Shown here piece after piece: positions 36,983 through 48,129 of a stretch of DNA of 64,000 nucleotides (positions are counted from its first letter, which is position 1; each line of letters opens with the position of its first letter). A program made the translations under genes and the position numbers. This DNA comes from Dromiciops gliroides (taxonomy: Eukaryota > Chordata > Mammalia > Microbiotheria > Microbiotheriidae), in assembly GCF_019393635.1 (NCBI RefSeq), contig NC_057862.1, forward strand, positions 679,628,814-679,692,813. Direction: 5' to 3'. The notes beneath the pieces were generated by a model, which was given only the letters and a program-made list of their open reading frames with translations, was not told the origin of the DNA and did no database searches.

Positions 36983-37575
36983 GTAAGAGAGGCTTGCCCC
37001 ACTGTTGATCTCTCCCAAGTGGATCCTCTTTCATTTCTCAGTTTCTAGTATTTTTAGAACCTGTGAAATTCTTACTTGAACACACACACATGCTACTGAG
37101 CCGACCTCAGTGGGTGCTGGCATACAGCATGTGCACAGATAGTCAAAGAAAGGTGATTTCAGGAGGTGGGGAGTGGGCTGACCCCTGGGAGACCTGGAAA
37201 GCCCTAGAGGGGCCGTCCTGGAGCAGAACCCTGGAGGAAGTGGGGGATTCTCTAAAGCTGCCTACGGTGTGTCAGGCACTGTGCCAAGTGCTCTACAGAT
37301 CCAGTCTCACGCGATCCTTAAGACAGCCCTGCAGCATAGGTGCCATTAATGTCCCCAAATCTGATAGGCTCAGGGGCCCACCCTGAGTCACCTCACTAGT
37401 AAGCGTCTGCGGCGGGATGGGCCCAGCACTCTGTGCCCTGTGGTGCCCCTGGCTGCCTCTCTTAGAAGACAGAAGGAGGACGAGGATTCTAGATGGGAGA
37501 AGAGGCTGGGCAAAGGATGGTAGGATAATTGGACTGGAACATGGAGGACATGAAGGGAGGTGCAAAGATAACCTC
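36983..37575. other. Intron, unassigned
   Basis: Nothing I can name apart from a MIR-like trace near 37260-37400. Confidence 0.4.
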
Positions 37576-37579
37576 AGTC

Positions 37580-40500
37580 AGTCAACATGAAGTGCTGCAG
37601 AAGGCAGTCCCTGCCCTCAAGGAGCTCAGAATTTAATGTCTAGAAAACCCTAGACAGAATAAATAGGAAGTCATTAAGATGGATCAGGCACCAGAAACAA
37701 GAGGGGTCGGGGAAGGCTTCCTGCAGAAGCCAGGAGCCAGAGGTAAGGAAGGAAAGGATTCCAGACCAGAGAGACAGAGAGGAGATGGAGGGGCTTATTC
37801 ATGGGGCATTTGGGAAGCTGGCGTCACAGGATCAAAGAGGATGTGAGGAAGACTGGAAAGGCAGGAGGGAGCAGGTATGGAACGGCTTTGAAGAACGAAT
37901 AAAACATTTTATATTGGCCCCTGGAGCTTATTGAGAAAAGGGGTGACACGGTCAGACCTGCATTTTAGGAAAATCACTGAGGAATGACCTGGAGTGGGAA
38001 GAGATGTGAGGCAGGCAGAACACCCCCCTCTCCTCAGCAACTATTGCAGTAAACCAGGAACGATATGATGAAGGCATGAACCAGGGTGAGGGCAGTGTCA
38101 GGAGAGATGCTGCCGAGCTGAAGTCAACAGGCTTTGGTAACTGCTTACATATGGGCGCGAGGGGGAGAAAGTGAGGAGTCCAGGGAGATTATCAGGTTGT
38201 GAGCCAGGGTGGGGGCAGAATTAGGGAGGAAGATGAGTTCAGTGTAGGGCATGTGGAGTTGGAGATGTGCACTGGACATCCAGTGTGGGTGCCTGAAAGG
38301 CCGTTGGAGATAGGAGCCTGAAGGTGAGCAGAGAGATGGGAGCAGAAAAGGTAGATCTGGGAGTCATCTGCATACAGATGGTCGTGAAATCCATGGGAGC
38401 CAATGAGATCAGCAGGTGCAGCAGTATGGAAGGAGAAGAGAAGAGGGCACAGGTGTGTGGTTAGAGAAGAATTCAGCAAAGGAGGCAGAGGGCGCTGTTA
38501 GGCAGGAGAACCAGGAGAGAATAGAACACACACAAATGTCCTGAATAGAGAGGGGCAGCTGGGTGGCACAGTGGATAGAGAATTGGCCCTGAGGTTGGGA
38601 GGACCTGAGTTCAAATCTCACCTCAGACTAGCTGTGTGACCCTGGGTATGTGACTCAACCCCGATTGCCTCAAACATCCAGGGCCATCTCCACCCATCCT
38701 GATGTGTTTTGCCACTGGACCCAGATAGCTCTGGAGGAGAGAGTGAAGCTGGTGACTTTACACAGCCCTCCCTCTCTTAATTCCAATTCACTGCAAGTCA
38801 TGCCATCACCTCCATGTCATGGGCCTCTTCAAGAATGAAGGACAACCAACAACAAGAAGAGAAAGAAGAAAACACCAAGGAGGAGAGAGTGATCAACAGG
38901 GTCAAAGGCTGCAGAGAATGAGGATTGAGAAACAGCCAATGGATTGGGGCACTAAGGGATCAGATGGTGACTTTGGAGAGAACAGCTTTGGTGGAATGAT
39001 GGGGTTGGAAGCCAGGTTGCAAGAGCTTAAGAAGACAGAACAAAGAAAGTAGAGGCACTGGTTGTAATTGGTCTTTCAGGAGTTTAGGTAAAAAAGGCAG
39101 AAGAGAAATTGGATGAAAGTTAGCAAGAAGGATCAGGAAAGGGGAGACACGGACATGTTTGTAGACAGGAAGGGACTGAAAATCATTGAAAGAGGGGATG
39201 ACAGAGGGGGCGTCTGCTGGAGGAGATGGGATGGAGAGGGCCCACTTGAGCACCTGTGGGGGGGGGGGTGAGCATTGGTAAGGAATAAGGCCACTTTGTC
39301 ATGTGAGACGGGGAAGGGAGGAGAGGGGCAGAAGGCACCTGACAAACAGGAAATGTGGAAGGGGGAGTTCATGGCGAATGGCCTCGCGGAGGCAAGGGTG
39401 TCAGCTGAGAGGTGTAATGATTGGAATAACTCCACCTGCTGAATACTTACTGTAGAAGAGTTCTGCCCATGAAGCAAAGGTCTTTGAGGGCAAGACCAGG
39501 CATCAGGAAGTGACGCAGACTAGTGGGAGGAGGAAGGAAGAGACTGGCGCTCAGTCTCGGTCTTTTTTTCCTGAGGACGCTGGCGGAGAAGGGAGCTAGA
39601 AATGTGCTCTCCCTTTAATAGATAGGAATCTAGGCCTTTCTCTCTCTCTTTACCAAATTCTTATTCTCCTTAATAAATGCTTAAAAACCTAACTCTTGCT
39701 AAAGCTTATAATTTATTGGCGACCACTCATTAGATATTTTAGACAAACTAGCTAGAATTTTAGCCCTTAACAGAGGGTAGGGGGAAGGGGAGCCATGGGA
39801 GGTTTGAAGAGGGCTGAAAAGGTTGGTGAGAGCTTCAGTGGAGAGTGAGAAAGTGAGCTGATGAGGGAAGTGGTGTCGGATTGCCCAGCAGCAGTGAGGG
39901 CCCAGCTGAAGCATGTAACATGCAGTGTGAGTGGCCCAGTAAGAGCGGTTGCCTGATCTTTGCCACCTTCGTTCAGCAGTGCGGGTCGGATTGAAGGCAG
40001 CCGGTGGGTGTGATCAGCCATATATGATAGGGAGGCTGGGGATTCAGGAGACCAAAGCAGTGGAGGGTGAAGTTGGTTACCAAGGAGGCAAGATGGGGAG
40101 AAGAGAAGAGTGGCTAGGGCAAAGGAGATGACCTGGAAGAGAATCCAGGGGTCAAGGGATTGGAGGTCACAGGGTGGATTAAGAGTAGTTTGGTGAGGGG
40201 CAGGAGAGGGAGAGGTGGAAAGCAGGAGATGACTGTTGGACATAGGAATTCTTGAATGAAGAGGCGATGCTTTTGTGGGGGATGGCAGGAGGAAGGGGTG
40301 TGCTGAGATGAAGCGGGAGGTGAGTAGGTTGTGGGTGTTTGAGGGAGAATGACTGTATGATGAAGGCCCCCAAGATGGGACGGGAGTAGAGGAGGAGAAG
40401 AAAAGTCTAAGCTGGCCAGGGAAAGCAATGACCGGAGGACCCTAGACCACAGCTCCCAGAAGTTGGCTGAGGTGGTAGATAGGAATTGCATGAGTCTCAA

Positions 40501-40880
40501 AGGAGGAGGGGAAGAAGCTAGTAATGAAGAGCAGAGAGCCTTCTGATTCCTCTGCCTTGTCCAGGGAGCCAAGGAGAATGAAGGAGGTGCTGGAAAAGGT
40601 GGCCAGGGAGGCTGCGCCATGGGGAAAACTAGTACATGGAAGGCATGTGGGAGGAAAAGACTTCAGGTGAGGGGGGCTAGGATTCCTATGGAACGGGCAT
40701 TCCCGAAGGCGCCGAGGAAGAAGATCCGGCTGTGGCTAGGTTGGAGCTTCATCATGGGAGGGTTAAAGGCACAAGGAGGAATCAGGTGGGAGAAGGTGTG
40801 GAACGGGGTTTGGATGGTGATCTCCAGGTATTCCTCCTCCCTAGGATGTGAGGGTGTGACCAGGGCTGAGAATGTTCATC
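37580..40880 (-). repeat. Long antisense L2/L3 (CR1-clade) LINE
   Basis: About 3.3 kb, opposite in direction to the host gene. The reversed 3' end begins near 37590 (agtccctgccctcaaggagc). Minus-strand translations carry broken reverse transcriptase pieces: HLYADDSQIYLF (the YADD motif) near 38380, FHPISLLPFLPKLLKD near 39110 and GFQPHHSTKAVLSKV near 39000. Upstream frames (to about 40620) have the Pro/Ser-rich character of the region before the core. All frames are interrupted, so the element is dead. A SINE (38551-38865) splits it. It may be near full length. Confidence 0.75.
38551..38865 (+). repeat. MAR1-like SINE nested in LINE
   Basis: tRNA-like head ggggcagctgggtggcacag, short core, then a distinct 3' part ending catcacctccatgtcatggg, cctcttcaagaatgaaggac, aaccaacaacaag. 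This tail differs from the common WSINE1 copies. Confidence 0.7.
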
Positions 40881-41593
40881 ACTGAGTGGAGGGGGGGGGC
40901 CTCCCCCTTCTCTGAGAGGACAGATGCATGGTGCAGTGTGATCTCATCAAGACCTGCCCCTGTTGGCCACGTGGGCCGGGTGTGCCGCACCCCAGGGCCC
41001 CACTGTCTCTGATCAGTCATGCCGAGGTATTGAGGTTTCCCAGGAGACGAGGGACCAGATTTGTGCTGCTTGGCCTGGGCAGGCAGAACCAGGAGACAGT
41101 GGTTAGAAATTGCAAAAGGGCTCATCAAGGTTTGATCCCTGGGAGAGCCATCCTGCAGTGGAATGGGCTGTTTGTGAGGTGTAGGGGGTTCCCCAACGCT
41201 GGAGGCCTTGAAGCAGAGGTTAATAGCAGACCAATAACAGAGTCTGATGGAGAAGGAATCATTTCATATCCAAGATGGACTCTGGCCTCCCAGACTTCTT
41301 CCAATTATAAGAAAAAGGCCGAAGGAGCTCCCTTTTCAGCCTGGGCTGGGTGGAGGTGAGGGCTGAAAGGGAAAGGGAAGGATTTCAGCAGGCAGGGACG
41401 TAGAACGGTGTAGGCATTCTGCTGGTGTGACTTGGCACAGTGCCTGGCACGTGGTAGGTGCTTTATAAGTACCCGTTGACTTTGGCCTTCCTCTCCTATC
41501 TTCTCCAGAATCATCTCTTCCTCTTCCCCCACGCCACAAGGTTAAAGACCGACAGCTCCATTCTCATGACCATGTTCATTTCTTCCCCACCAG
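40881..41593. other. Intron, mostly unassigned
   Basis: A stretch near 41155-41230 (gggggttccccaacgctgga, ggccttgaagcagaggtt) resembles a CR1/L3 tail. No exon. Confidence 0.35.
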
Positions 41594-41707
41594 GAGTCCC
41601 TGTTCCCAGACCAGATGTTATCCCTGACTTGGATGGAGGGAAAGAAGCCCGGATCCTGGCTGTCCAGGGAACCGAAGAGGCCCTGCACCCAAGGATCAGC
41701 TGCCCAG
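41594..41707 (+). CDS. SCAN/KRAB zinc-finger gene, KRAB-B-like exon
   Basis: A 114-base exon (ttccccaccag acceptor, gtagta donor), phase 1 at both ends, encoding residues 176-213. Joined to the previous exon it reads SVGVPVPRPDVIPDLDGGKE, a diverged KRAB-B box (usual form SLGLPVSKPDVI.QLEQG). The final 20 or so residues have no domain. It supports the view that the upstream short exon is a KRAB-A remnant. Confidence 0.82.
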
Positions 41708-42388
41708 GTAGTAGAGTGAGGGTGGAGACGAATGGAGTTTAGAAGTGATCACTGGTGTGATGGCATCTCTGATCTGCTCCCCAGGGACCCCTCCTCAGAC
41801 TCGCCACCATCCTATGAGCCAGAGATGGGCCTAGAGGCATTCAGCAGAGATCCTTGTCCATCCCCTCTGCTTGGGGGTCATTGTTTCTTTGCCCTGCACA
41901 TTCCTAGGTGCCTGTGGTATCTGGGTACTATGCCAAGCCCCTAAAGAGAGAGTGCTTGCCCTCCGGGAGTTTGTGTTGTGGGAAGACAACTTAGAGAAGG
42001 GTCGGGGAGGGGTGCCAGGGAGTCCAGAGGAATCAGGAGCCCCCAGGGCTTTGGGGAAAAGTGAATTGGAAGTCCCAAGGGAGTGCCACCCATTTCTTTG
42101 CCCTGCTTCCCAGAGTTCCCATCTCATCTTGCCTTCTCCAAACCTCTGCTTGTTCTCTGCTCCTGCTGTGAGATTTCTGCTCATCCAAACCTGTCTTTTC
42201 CTTGTGTTGCCCACAGCCTTCCGGAAAGGATTCCATTTCCTAGAAGGCTGGTCTCCCCCTCCCTCTGCTCTTCCTCTCACCCTCTCTCCATGTGGAACAA
42301 GGTCACAGCTCCTCAGGAGTCATGGTATTCCGTGTCATTCCCTCATTTCCTCTAGACTGGTAAAAGACCTATTCTTTGTTTCTTTCAG
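41708..42388. other. Intron before finger exon
   Basis: Open frames on both strands but no recognisable domain or repeat. Confidence 0.4.
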
Positions 42389-43230
42389 CCTGGGAGACCA
42401 GAACAGAGATCAAGGAGCCTGCTGCTCTGGGAGATATCTCTGAAGCAATACCACTCTCAGGGTCAGTAACAAAAAGGCCCAGAAGGAATGCTGCTCCAGT
42501 TTCCACATTGAGAGAAGTAGGTGAAAACGAGGACAAGCTGGGGAGACAGAAGGTCAGCCCTGCTCGAGTGAGTCCCAGGAGAGCTTTGTTCCCAAGGAGT
42601 TTCAGGAAAATGACATTTCCCCCCAAGATTGCCTGTGGGGAGAGTGGCCATGAACTGGATGGAGCTTGGAGAGCCTTAGGTCCAGACTCAAAATCCGACC
42701 CCCATCAGAGGGGCCCAGCAGCAGAGAGGCCCCGAACACATGGGGCACGTGGGAAAATCTTCAGGCAGTTTTCAGACCCAGTTAAGTGTAAGAGAATTCG
42801 TGTAGGTCAGAAAGCTTATAAGTGTAAGGAATGCGGGAAAACCTTCAGTGACTGCTCAACTTGTATTCGGCATCAGAGAATCCACACTGGAGAGAAACCC
42901 TACAAATGTAAGGAATGTGGGGAAGCCTTTACTCGAAGCACATCCCTTATTGAACATCAAAGGACTCACACTGGAGAAAAACCCTATGACTGTAATGAAT
43001 GTGAGAAAGCTTTCACCCGGCGCTCATCCCTTATCAAACACCAGAGAGTTCACACTGGGGAGAAGCCCTATGAATGCAGCGCCTGTGGGAAAGCCTTCAG
43101 TCATGGCTCAGCCCTCATCATCCACCAGAGAATACACACTGGAGAAAAGCCCTATAAGTGTAATCAGTGTGTTAAGGCCTTCAGTAATAGTTCAGCTCTC
43201 ATTAGACACCAGCAGCATCACAACATATAG
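42389..43230 (+). CDS. SCAN/KRAB zinc-finger gene, five-finger exon
   Basis: Last exon, after a tttctttcag acceptor; residues 214-493 and stop TAG at 43228-43230. A 140-residue basic linker precedes five C2H2 fingers at 357-379, 385-407, 413-435, 441-463 and 469-491, all joined by TGEKP linkers; two residues (NI) follow the last finger. Finger 1 has Cys where the helix usually has Leu ([10 protein letters not shown]); finger 5 has CNQCVKAF instead of CGKAF. Helix positions -1/3/6 are D/T/R, R/S/E, R/S/K, H/A/I and N/A/R. With the SCAN domain this predicts a dimerising nuclear DNA-binding protein. The gene could be a ZKSCAN- or ZSCAN-type member, but no orthologue is assigned. Confidence 0.96.
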
Positions 43231-43415
43231 ACAGGCCCACGATGGGCCTCCCCTCCAGCAGAAAGGCTCTTTACTGGTCCTTTGGCCCTCTCCTCTCATC
43301 TGCCTTCCCCAGCTCTTTGGTTCTTGTGACCCACCTCTCTTCCAGATCACCCACCCTGGGGACTGTTCATCCCCCTGGCCTAGGTTCCCTGCTGTGGCTT
43401 ATTTTTATAGATGCC

Positions 43416-43580
43416 CTCTTCTCACCTTCCTCTGCCTGGCAGAGTCTCTCTACTCAAGAATTACCTTATCATGAATAGCCCCAAATCTCTCCGAATCTCT
43501 TCTCACCTTCCTCTGCCTGGCAGAGTCTCTCTACTCAAGAATTACCTTATCATGAATAGCCCCAAATCTCTCCGAATCTC
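43416..43580 (+). repeat. 81-base perfect tandem duplication in the 3' UTR
   Basis: Bases 43416-43499 recur exactly at 43497-43580 (period 81). The unit contains cctctgcctggcagagtctc and ccttatcatgaatagcccca. It begins 186 bases after the stop codon. Confidence 0.95.
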
Positions 43581-43734
43581 CTAGTTTGACTATTGCCTCC
43601 CACCCTATTTCTTTTCTCCTAAACTTAGTCACTGTTCTGTGTGTCCAGTGTCTCAAGCTTGGCCGCTTGGTCTTACCATCCTCCCCCTTAGCCATTGCAT
43701 CCATTCCCATTAATTCAGTGATCATTCTGTTTGA

Positions 43735-43735
43735 G

Positions 43736-43782
<47 letters not shown>

Positions 43783-43802
43783 TGTGTGCGCGCGCGCGTG
43801 CA
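43735..43802 (+). repeat. (GT)n tract ending in alternating GC
   Basis: About 20 gt units, then gcgcgtgtgtgcgcgcgcgc. Purely alternating purine-pyrimidine sequence. His/Thr- and Cys/Val-rich open frames through it are artefacts. Confidence 0.92.
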
Positions 43803-43984
43803 CCGCTCAGGCGCGCACATCGCGCCATCCTAGCTGCCTCTTCTACCACTCCACATGAATGACCCACCAGTGCCTCAGAAAGATATTTCCAAAACCCAAA
43901 TGATCTTCCCTCAAAGCCCACCCGTTCTGAGCTCTCTTTCGGTTTATGATTCCGCCCTCCCACCGGCTTGGAAATCTTGATTTC

Positions 43985-44070
43985 TACGCCGTGTGGTGGG
44001 TAAAGCGTTGGATTTGGAATCTGGAAGATCGGACTCCACGCGCTGCCTCTGACGCTTATTAGCTATGTGT
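43985..44070 (+). repeat. tRNA-headed SINE fragment
   Basis: gtgtggtgggtaaagcgttg, then gactccacgcgctgcctctg, looks like a decayed CORE-SINE head. Confidence 0.45.
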
Positions 44071-44699
44071 TTATTCAGTTCAATGACAAAGATAGATTCC
44101 ATTCTGAGGAGCGTGGTGAGATCAGGATCGCGGCCTAAAAGCTAGAAGCAGCTTCAGAGACCATTTAGACCAGGCATTCTTAAACGGGGCCATTGAAAAT
44201 AGTTTGAGAAGTGTTTCGCTGGACATCATTTCCTTTCTAATCCTCTATATCTTATCCATTTTCAAACCTCATTCTGAGAAGAGGCCCATCGGTTTCACCA
44301 GGCCGCAGAAGAGATCCAGGACCCTCCAAAGACCCCAAGCTGCTCGTGCAAGCTTCCCAATTGAAGATGAAGCAGCAGGCCCAGGGAAGTCGAGGGGCAT
44401 GTGAAGCCTCAGGCGGCCTGAGCTGCTGTGCTCATGCTGGCTGTTTAGTCTTTTGCATTTCCTACAGAATCTCCAAGTGGGAGGACCAGACAGACCGAAG
44501 AGGCTCTGTGGTGTAGCTCCGCCCGTGCCTGTTTTCCGGCTCCCCACTGAAGTGGGCTTGTCCCTTCTTTGGGACCCTCTTTCCTCCTGTTAACTAAACA
44601 AAACAAAAGAAAACAAAACGCTTTTCTGTTCTTCACTTGTCAATTCTGGCTTCTTCAGCTGCTTTCACAGCCCCATACTCTTCTCCCAGTGCTCATTGA

Positions 44700-44835
44700 A
44701 GCCAACTCCTTCATTTGACATGTGGGGGAACCGAGGCCCCAAGATGTGAAGTTACTTACCCAGGGCCACACAGAGGGTAGCAGAAGCACTCAACCTCAAG
44801 TCCCTTTGAGTCCAAAGTCAGTGTGCTTCCCAGGC
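44700..44835 (-). repeat. MIR fragment, reverse orientation
   Basis: cttcatttgacatgtggggg, ttacttacccagggccacac and caagtccctttgagtccaaa. Confidence 0.65.
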
Positions 44836-45788
44836 GATGGCAATGCTGCTCCTGTCCACTGTCCATTCTTCAGTGCCTAGGGGATCCACCTCCATCTCTT
44901 TCTTTCTTCAGAATTTCATTCTTGAGAGCTTCCCATGCCTTCTGGGCAAACTTGTGTCGCTTTGTAGTCCCTGGGATATCCTGTTCATTCTTTGCCTGAG
45001 CAGCCTTTTGAAACCCGCTCTCCCCAAGGCTGGGTGAGTGGCAGCCTCTGCCCTCCCTCCCCATTCAGAATAGAATTTCCCCTTCTTGCTCCCTCCCCTT
45101 TTCCTAATAAGAGGATGTCAGGTGAACATATGCTTTGGACTCAAGCGGATAGACGTCCAGGGAACTGAGGCGGTCCTCCCCTGCGGGAGCGCGCTTCCCC
45201 AGCCTGTGATCCGTGTCCCAGCCACCTCTGGGCCTTCCTTGTGTCCTGGCACAGCCCTGGTGCCCTTTGCTGCCTCCTTGCCCACAGCCTGGCGTTCCCA
45301 GATGGCCGCCTTCCTAGCAGGCCCCCTTTGGTCTGCCCTATTTCATTTTTTGATTAAGGCACAGGTCTTCTCCCATAAAACCCAGTGCCAGTCATTGATT
45401 GGGAGTCCTTGTTCCGCTAACTCGGTGGCCGAAGTGTGTCCACACACCCAAGGCCAAGGGTTTGGTCTCTTGCTCCTTTCTGGGATTTTGTCTCCAACAG
45501 CCTTCTCAGTATGGACCAGGACTCTTCTCACGGTGACTCTTCCTCCCCACCGTACCCAGCTGCGTGAGGACAGGGAGTCGTCCTGCCCACGTCTCCCTTC
45601 TTTTCAGCTTACCACCCTTGCGAGTGGCTTTGCAAGACTTGAGGCAAACACATTCTTGTCTTTACCTTTTGCATTTTTCATCCTAAATATAATGGACACT
45701 AGGAAATGAGATACAAAGTAGAACAGAAAAAGGATTGTGTGTAAGAACACAAATCTGTTATGGGTAGCTTGCTTTGTGAAAGTTCAAT
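44836..45788. other. 3' flank of SCAN/KRAB zinc-finger gene, unassigned
   Basis: Long open frames without domains (for example 45086-45709). It could be 3' UTR if the signal at 45789 is used. Confidence 0.4.
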
Positions 45789-45794
45789 AATAAA
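45789..45794 (+). terminator. Possible polyadenylation signal of SCAN/KRAB zinc-finger gene
   Basis: aataaa followed within 30 bases by GT-rich tgtgttactttgcaagttgt, a normal downstream element. It would imply a 2.6 kb 3' UTR. Confidence 0.4.
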
Positions 45795-46199
45795 TTCAAT
45801 GTGTTACTTTGCAAGTTGTGCTGCTTGCCTTTATTTCCCTCAGAATTTCCTTCACTCTTCAGGGCATTTTTCACAAATGCTTCAGTGACTCTTGGCTTTT
45901 TTTTTTCTGTGGCCACCCTATCGCTAGCTTCTTTTCCTCCCTTGAGTCCCACTCCTACCACCAATAGGAAAAGAGAACACGATTCTTGTAACAAGCCCCA
46001 CTGAGCCAAACAAAGCTACATATTTAGGCAAATCTTTTCAGCTCTTATTAGCTGCCCTTTGTTGTGTTCCGGCGTCCACGAATCCAAAGCTTGTTCAGAT
46101 GCCCCCTTCTTATTCGATTCCCCCAAAATGCTTTTCAGAATGAATTCTGCACCTTTGATAGACAAAAGTGATAAAAACACCACCTGTTACCTGAGACTA

Positions 46200-46445
46200 G
46201 AGTGGATAGCAGCCTGGAGTCAGCAAGTCCTGACTTCGAATCCTGACTCAAGACACAGTATCTGAGTGACCCTTGGCAAGTCTGTTTGCCTTAGTTTTTC
46301 TCAGCTATAAAATGGGGATAATGATAATGTCTGCCTCCCAGGGTTGTGAGGGAGGATCAAATAAGAATATTTGTAATAAAAAAAAATATTTGCAAAGCAC
46401 TTTGCAAACCTTAAGGTGCTATATAAATGTTAGCTATAATTATTA
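46200..46445 (+). repeat. MIR element
   Basis: tgacccttggcaagtctgtt, ctataaaatggggataatga, gggttgtgagggaggatcaa, then the tail aagcactttgcaaaccttaa and gtgctatataaatgttagct. Confidence 0.85.
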
Positions 46446-46699
46446 TAATTAAGGTACTCGGCGTCTTGCCCAGTGCCTTGTAATCTTTGGCAATGCTTTC
46501 TGGGTTCCCTTTGGAATTAGGATTTGTGCTTTGTGAATCACCAGAAGTCACCCTCAGGCCTGATGAGCCTTGGGACTTGACAAATTCTCACTGGCTCACA
46601 GCTTGGAGAGGGGAAGCCCAGAGACCTCCTCATGAACAGTTGACAATTGCTGCCTCGGCCCCTTGGCCAAGCCCCGCGTTGCCTCTTGCCACTAGTGCC

Positions 46700-47200
46700 T
46701 CAGCTGCTCCGTCTCTGGCCTCTCTTCCCTCCAGCCTTCCCCTCATAAGCTGCCCTGACTGGCAGGTCTGCTCTTCTCCCAACCATCAGAGCTCCCCCAT
46801 CCACCTCTCCAGGTTCATTTCACACTGCAATCCCACTGCCCTTTTACATTCCAGCCAAACTTGGCTCCCAGATCCATTCTCTGCCCTCTGGCACCTCCGT
46901 TGGCCTTCCTCCTCTCTCTCCACCAGGCCCGTTGGTTGCCTCTGTCTCCATTAAGCAAGCTTTGCCTGGCGTAGCCCTGCCCCCTATGGGAAAGGGATCT
47001 CTTAAATTTTCAAAGAGCATTTATTTAACCTCTCTCACCCTCCTACCCCATACACTTATTAGTACAGCTTCCTGTTACCCACACAGACCCACACAATGAG
47101 ATTGCAAGCTTGAGGGCAGAACTTCATTTTTGTGTTTCCTGTGCTTAGCAAAGTATCTTGCACATAGAAGTTTAATAAAAGTCTATTGAATGAAATGTCT
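46700..47200 (+). repeat. L2-type LINE 3' end
   Basis: ccttttacattccagccaaa, ttgcaagcttgagggcagaa, ctgtgcttagcaaagtatct and tgcacatagaagtttaataa. Confidence 0.7.
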
Positions 47201-47204
47201 TCTT

Positions 47205-47943
47205 TCTTGTTTTCAGAACTAAGCCTTACAGGCACAAACCACATTCTGGCCTTATCCCTTATCCCCCATCAGGCCAAGCACATGGTGGGTATTCAGATAC
47301 CTGCTGACCGAACTTTCCTGAAGCGTCATGGGACACTTGCCCTCATTCAATGAATGTCCAAAGCTTGTTCTCCTGAAGCCATCTTCTCTATATTTATCTT
47401 TCAATCAAGATAAATTCCACAGGTTAAATAGGATTTTTGTTATTTTTTACATTTGAGAAGGCAGTTTAGTTTTTATTAGATGATCTAAAAATAGGATTTA
47501 AGAAGCCACCCAAATGGATCATATTCTGTAAGATTATTTGTCATTGACCTTAAAAACCCATTCTACTAATCAAGGTCAAATTGTGATTCTCTAAATCATC
47601 ACCAACTATGCATAATAATTTTAAGTGAAGCTAGACAGGAACCCTGATGCTATCAAAGATACCAACAAGAGATTTAATGTCTCCTCATATACTCTACATC
47701 CTACACATTTCTATACTGGACTTGGGCCAAATATGACAAACACATACTTGGCTCATTTTTAATGTTATGAAGTTTCCATTCATTTGTAAGAGGAACTCAA
47801 TGAAAAGTTATTTGATTGACCCTGCCATGACATAGCCAACATGACACATGAGAGGCCTTAATGAAGAAAAGAGAAATCCTTTGATTCATCACTTAGCAGG
47901 TAATTATCCCCTTCGGCATTAGGCTATTCTATATTTCATCAAG
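47205..47943. other. Intergenic, unassigned
   Basis: AT-rich, no named element or exon. Confidence 0.4.
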
Positions 47944-47956
47944 ATTAGATGCCTCT

Positions 47957-48096
47957 GGGGCAACTAGGTGGCACAGTGGATAAAGCACCAGCCCTGGAGT
48001 CAGGAGGACCTGAATTCAAATCCAGCCTCAGACACTTGACACTTACTAGCTGTGTGACCCTGGGCAAGTCACTTAATCCTCATTGCCCTGAAAATA
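47957..48096 (+). repeat. WSINE1-type SINE with perfect 13-base target duplication
   Basis: attagatgcctct is identical at 47944-47956 and 48097-48109. Confidence 0.94.
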
Positions 48097-48129
48097 ATTA
48101 GATGCCTCTTTTCTAAATGTCAATGGGAA

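Noticed and set aside
38192..40620. Series of minus-strand frames of 60-170 codons as a protein-coding gene
   Set aside because: They carry broken pieces of CR1-clade reverse transcriptase (YADD, PISLLP), so they are a dead LINE rather than a host gene.
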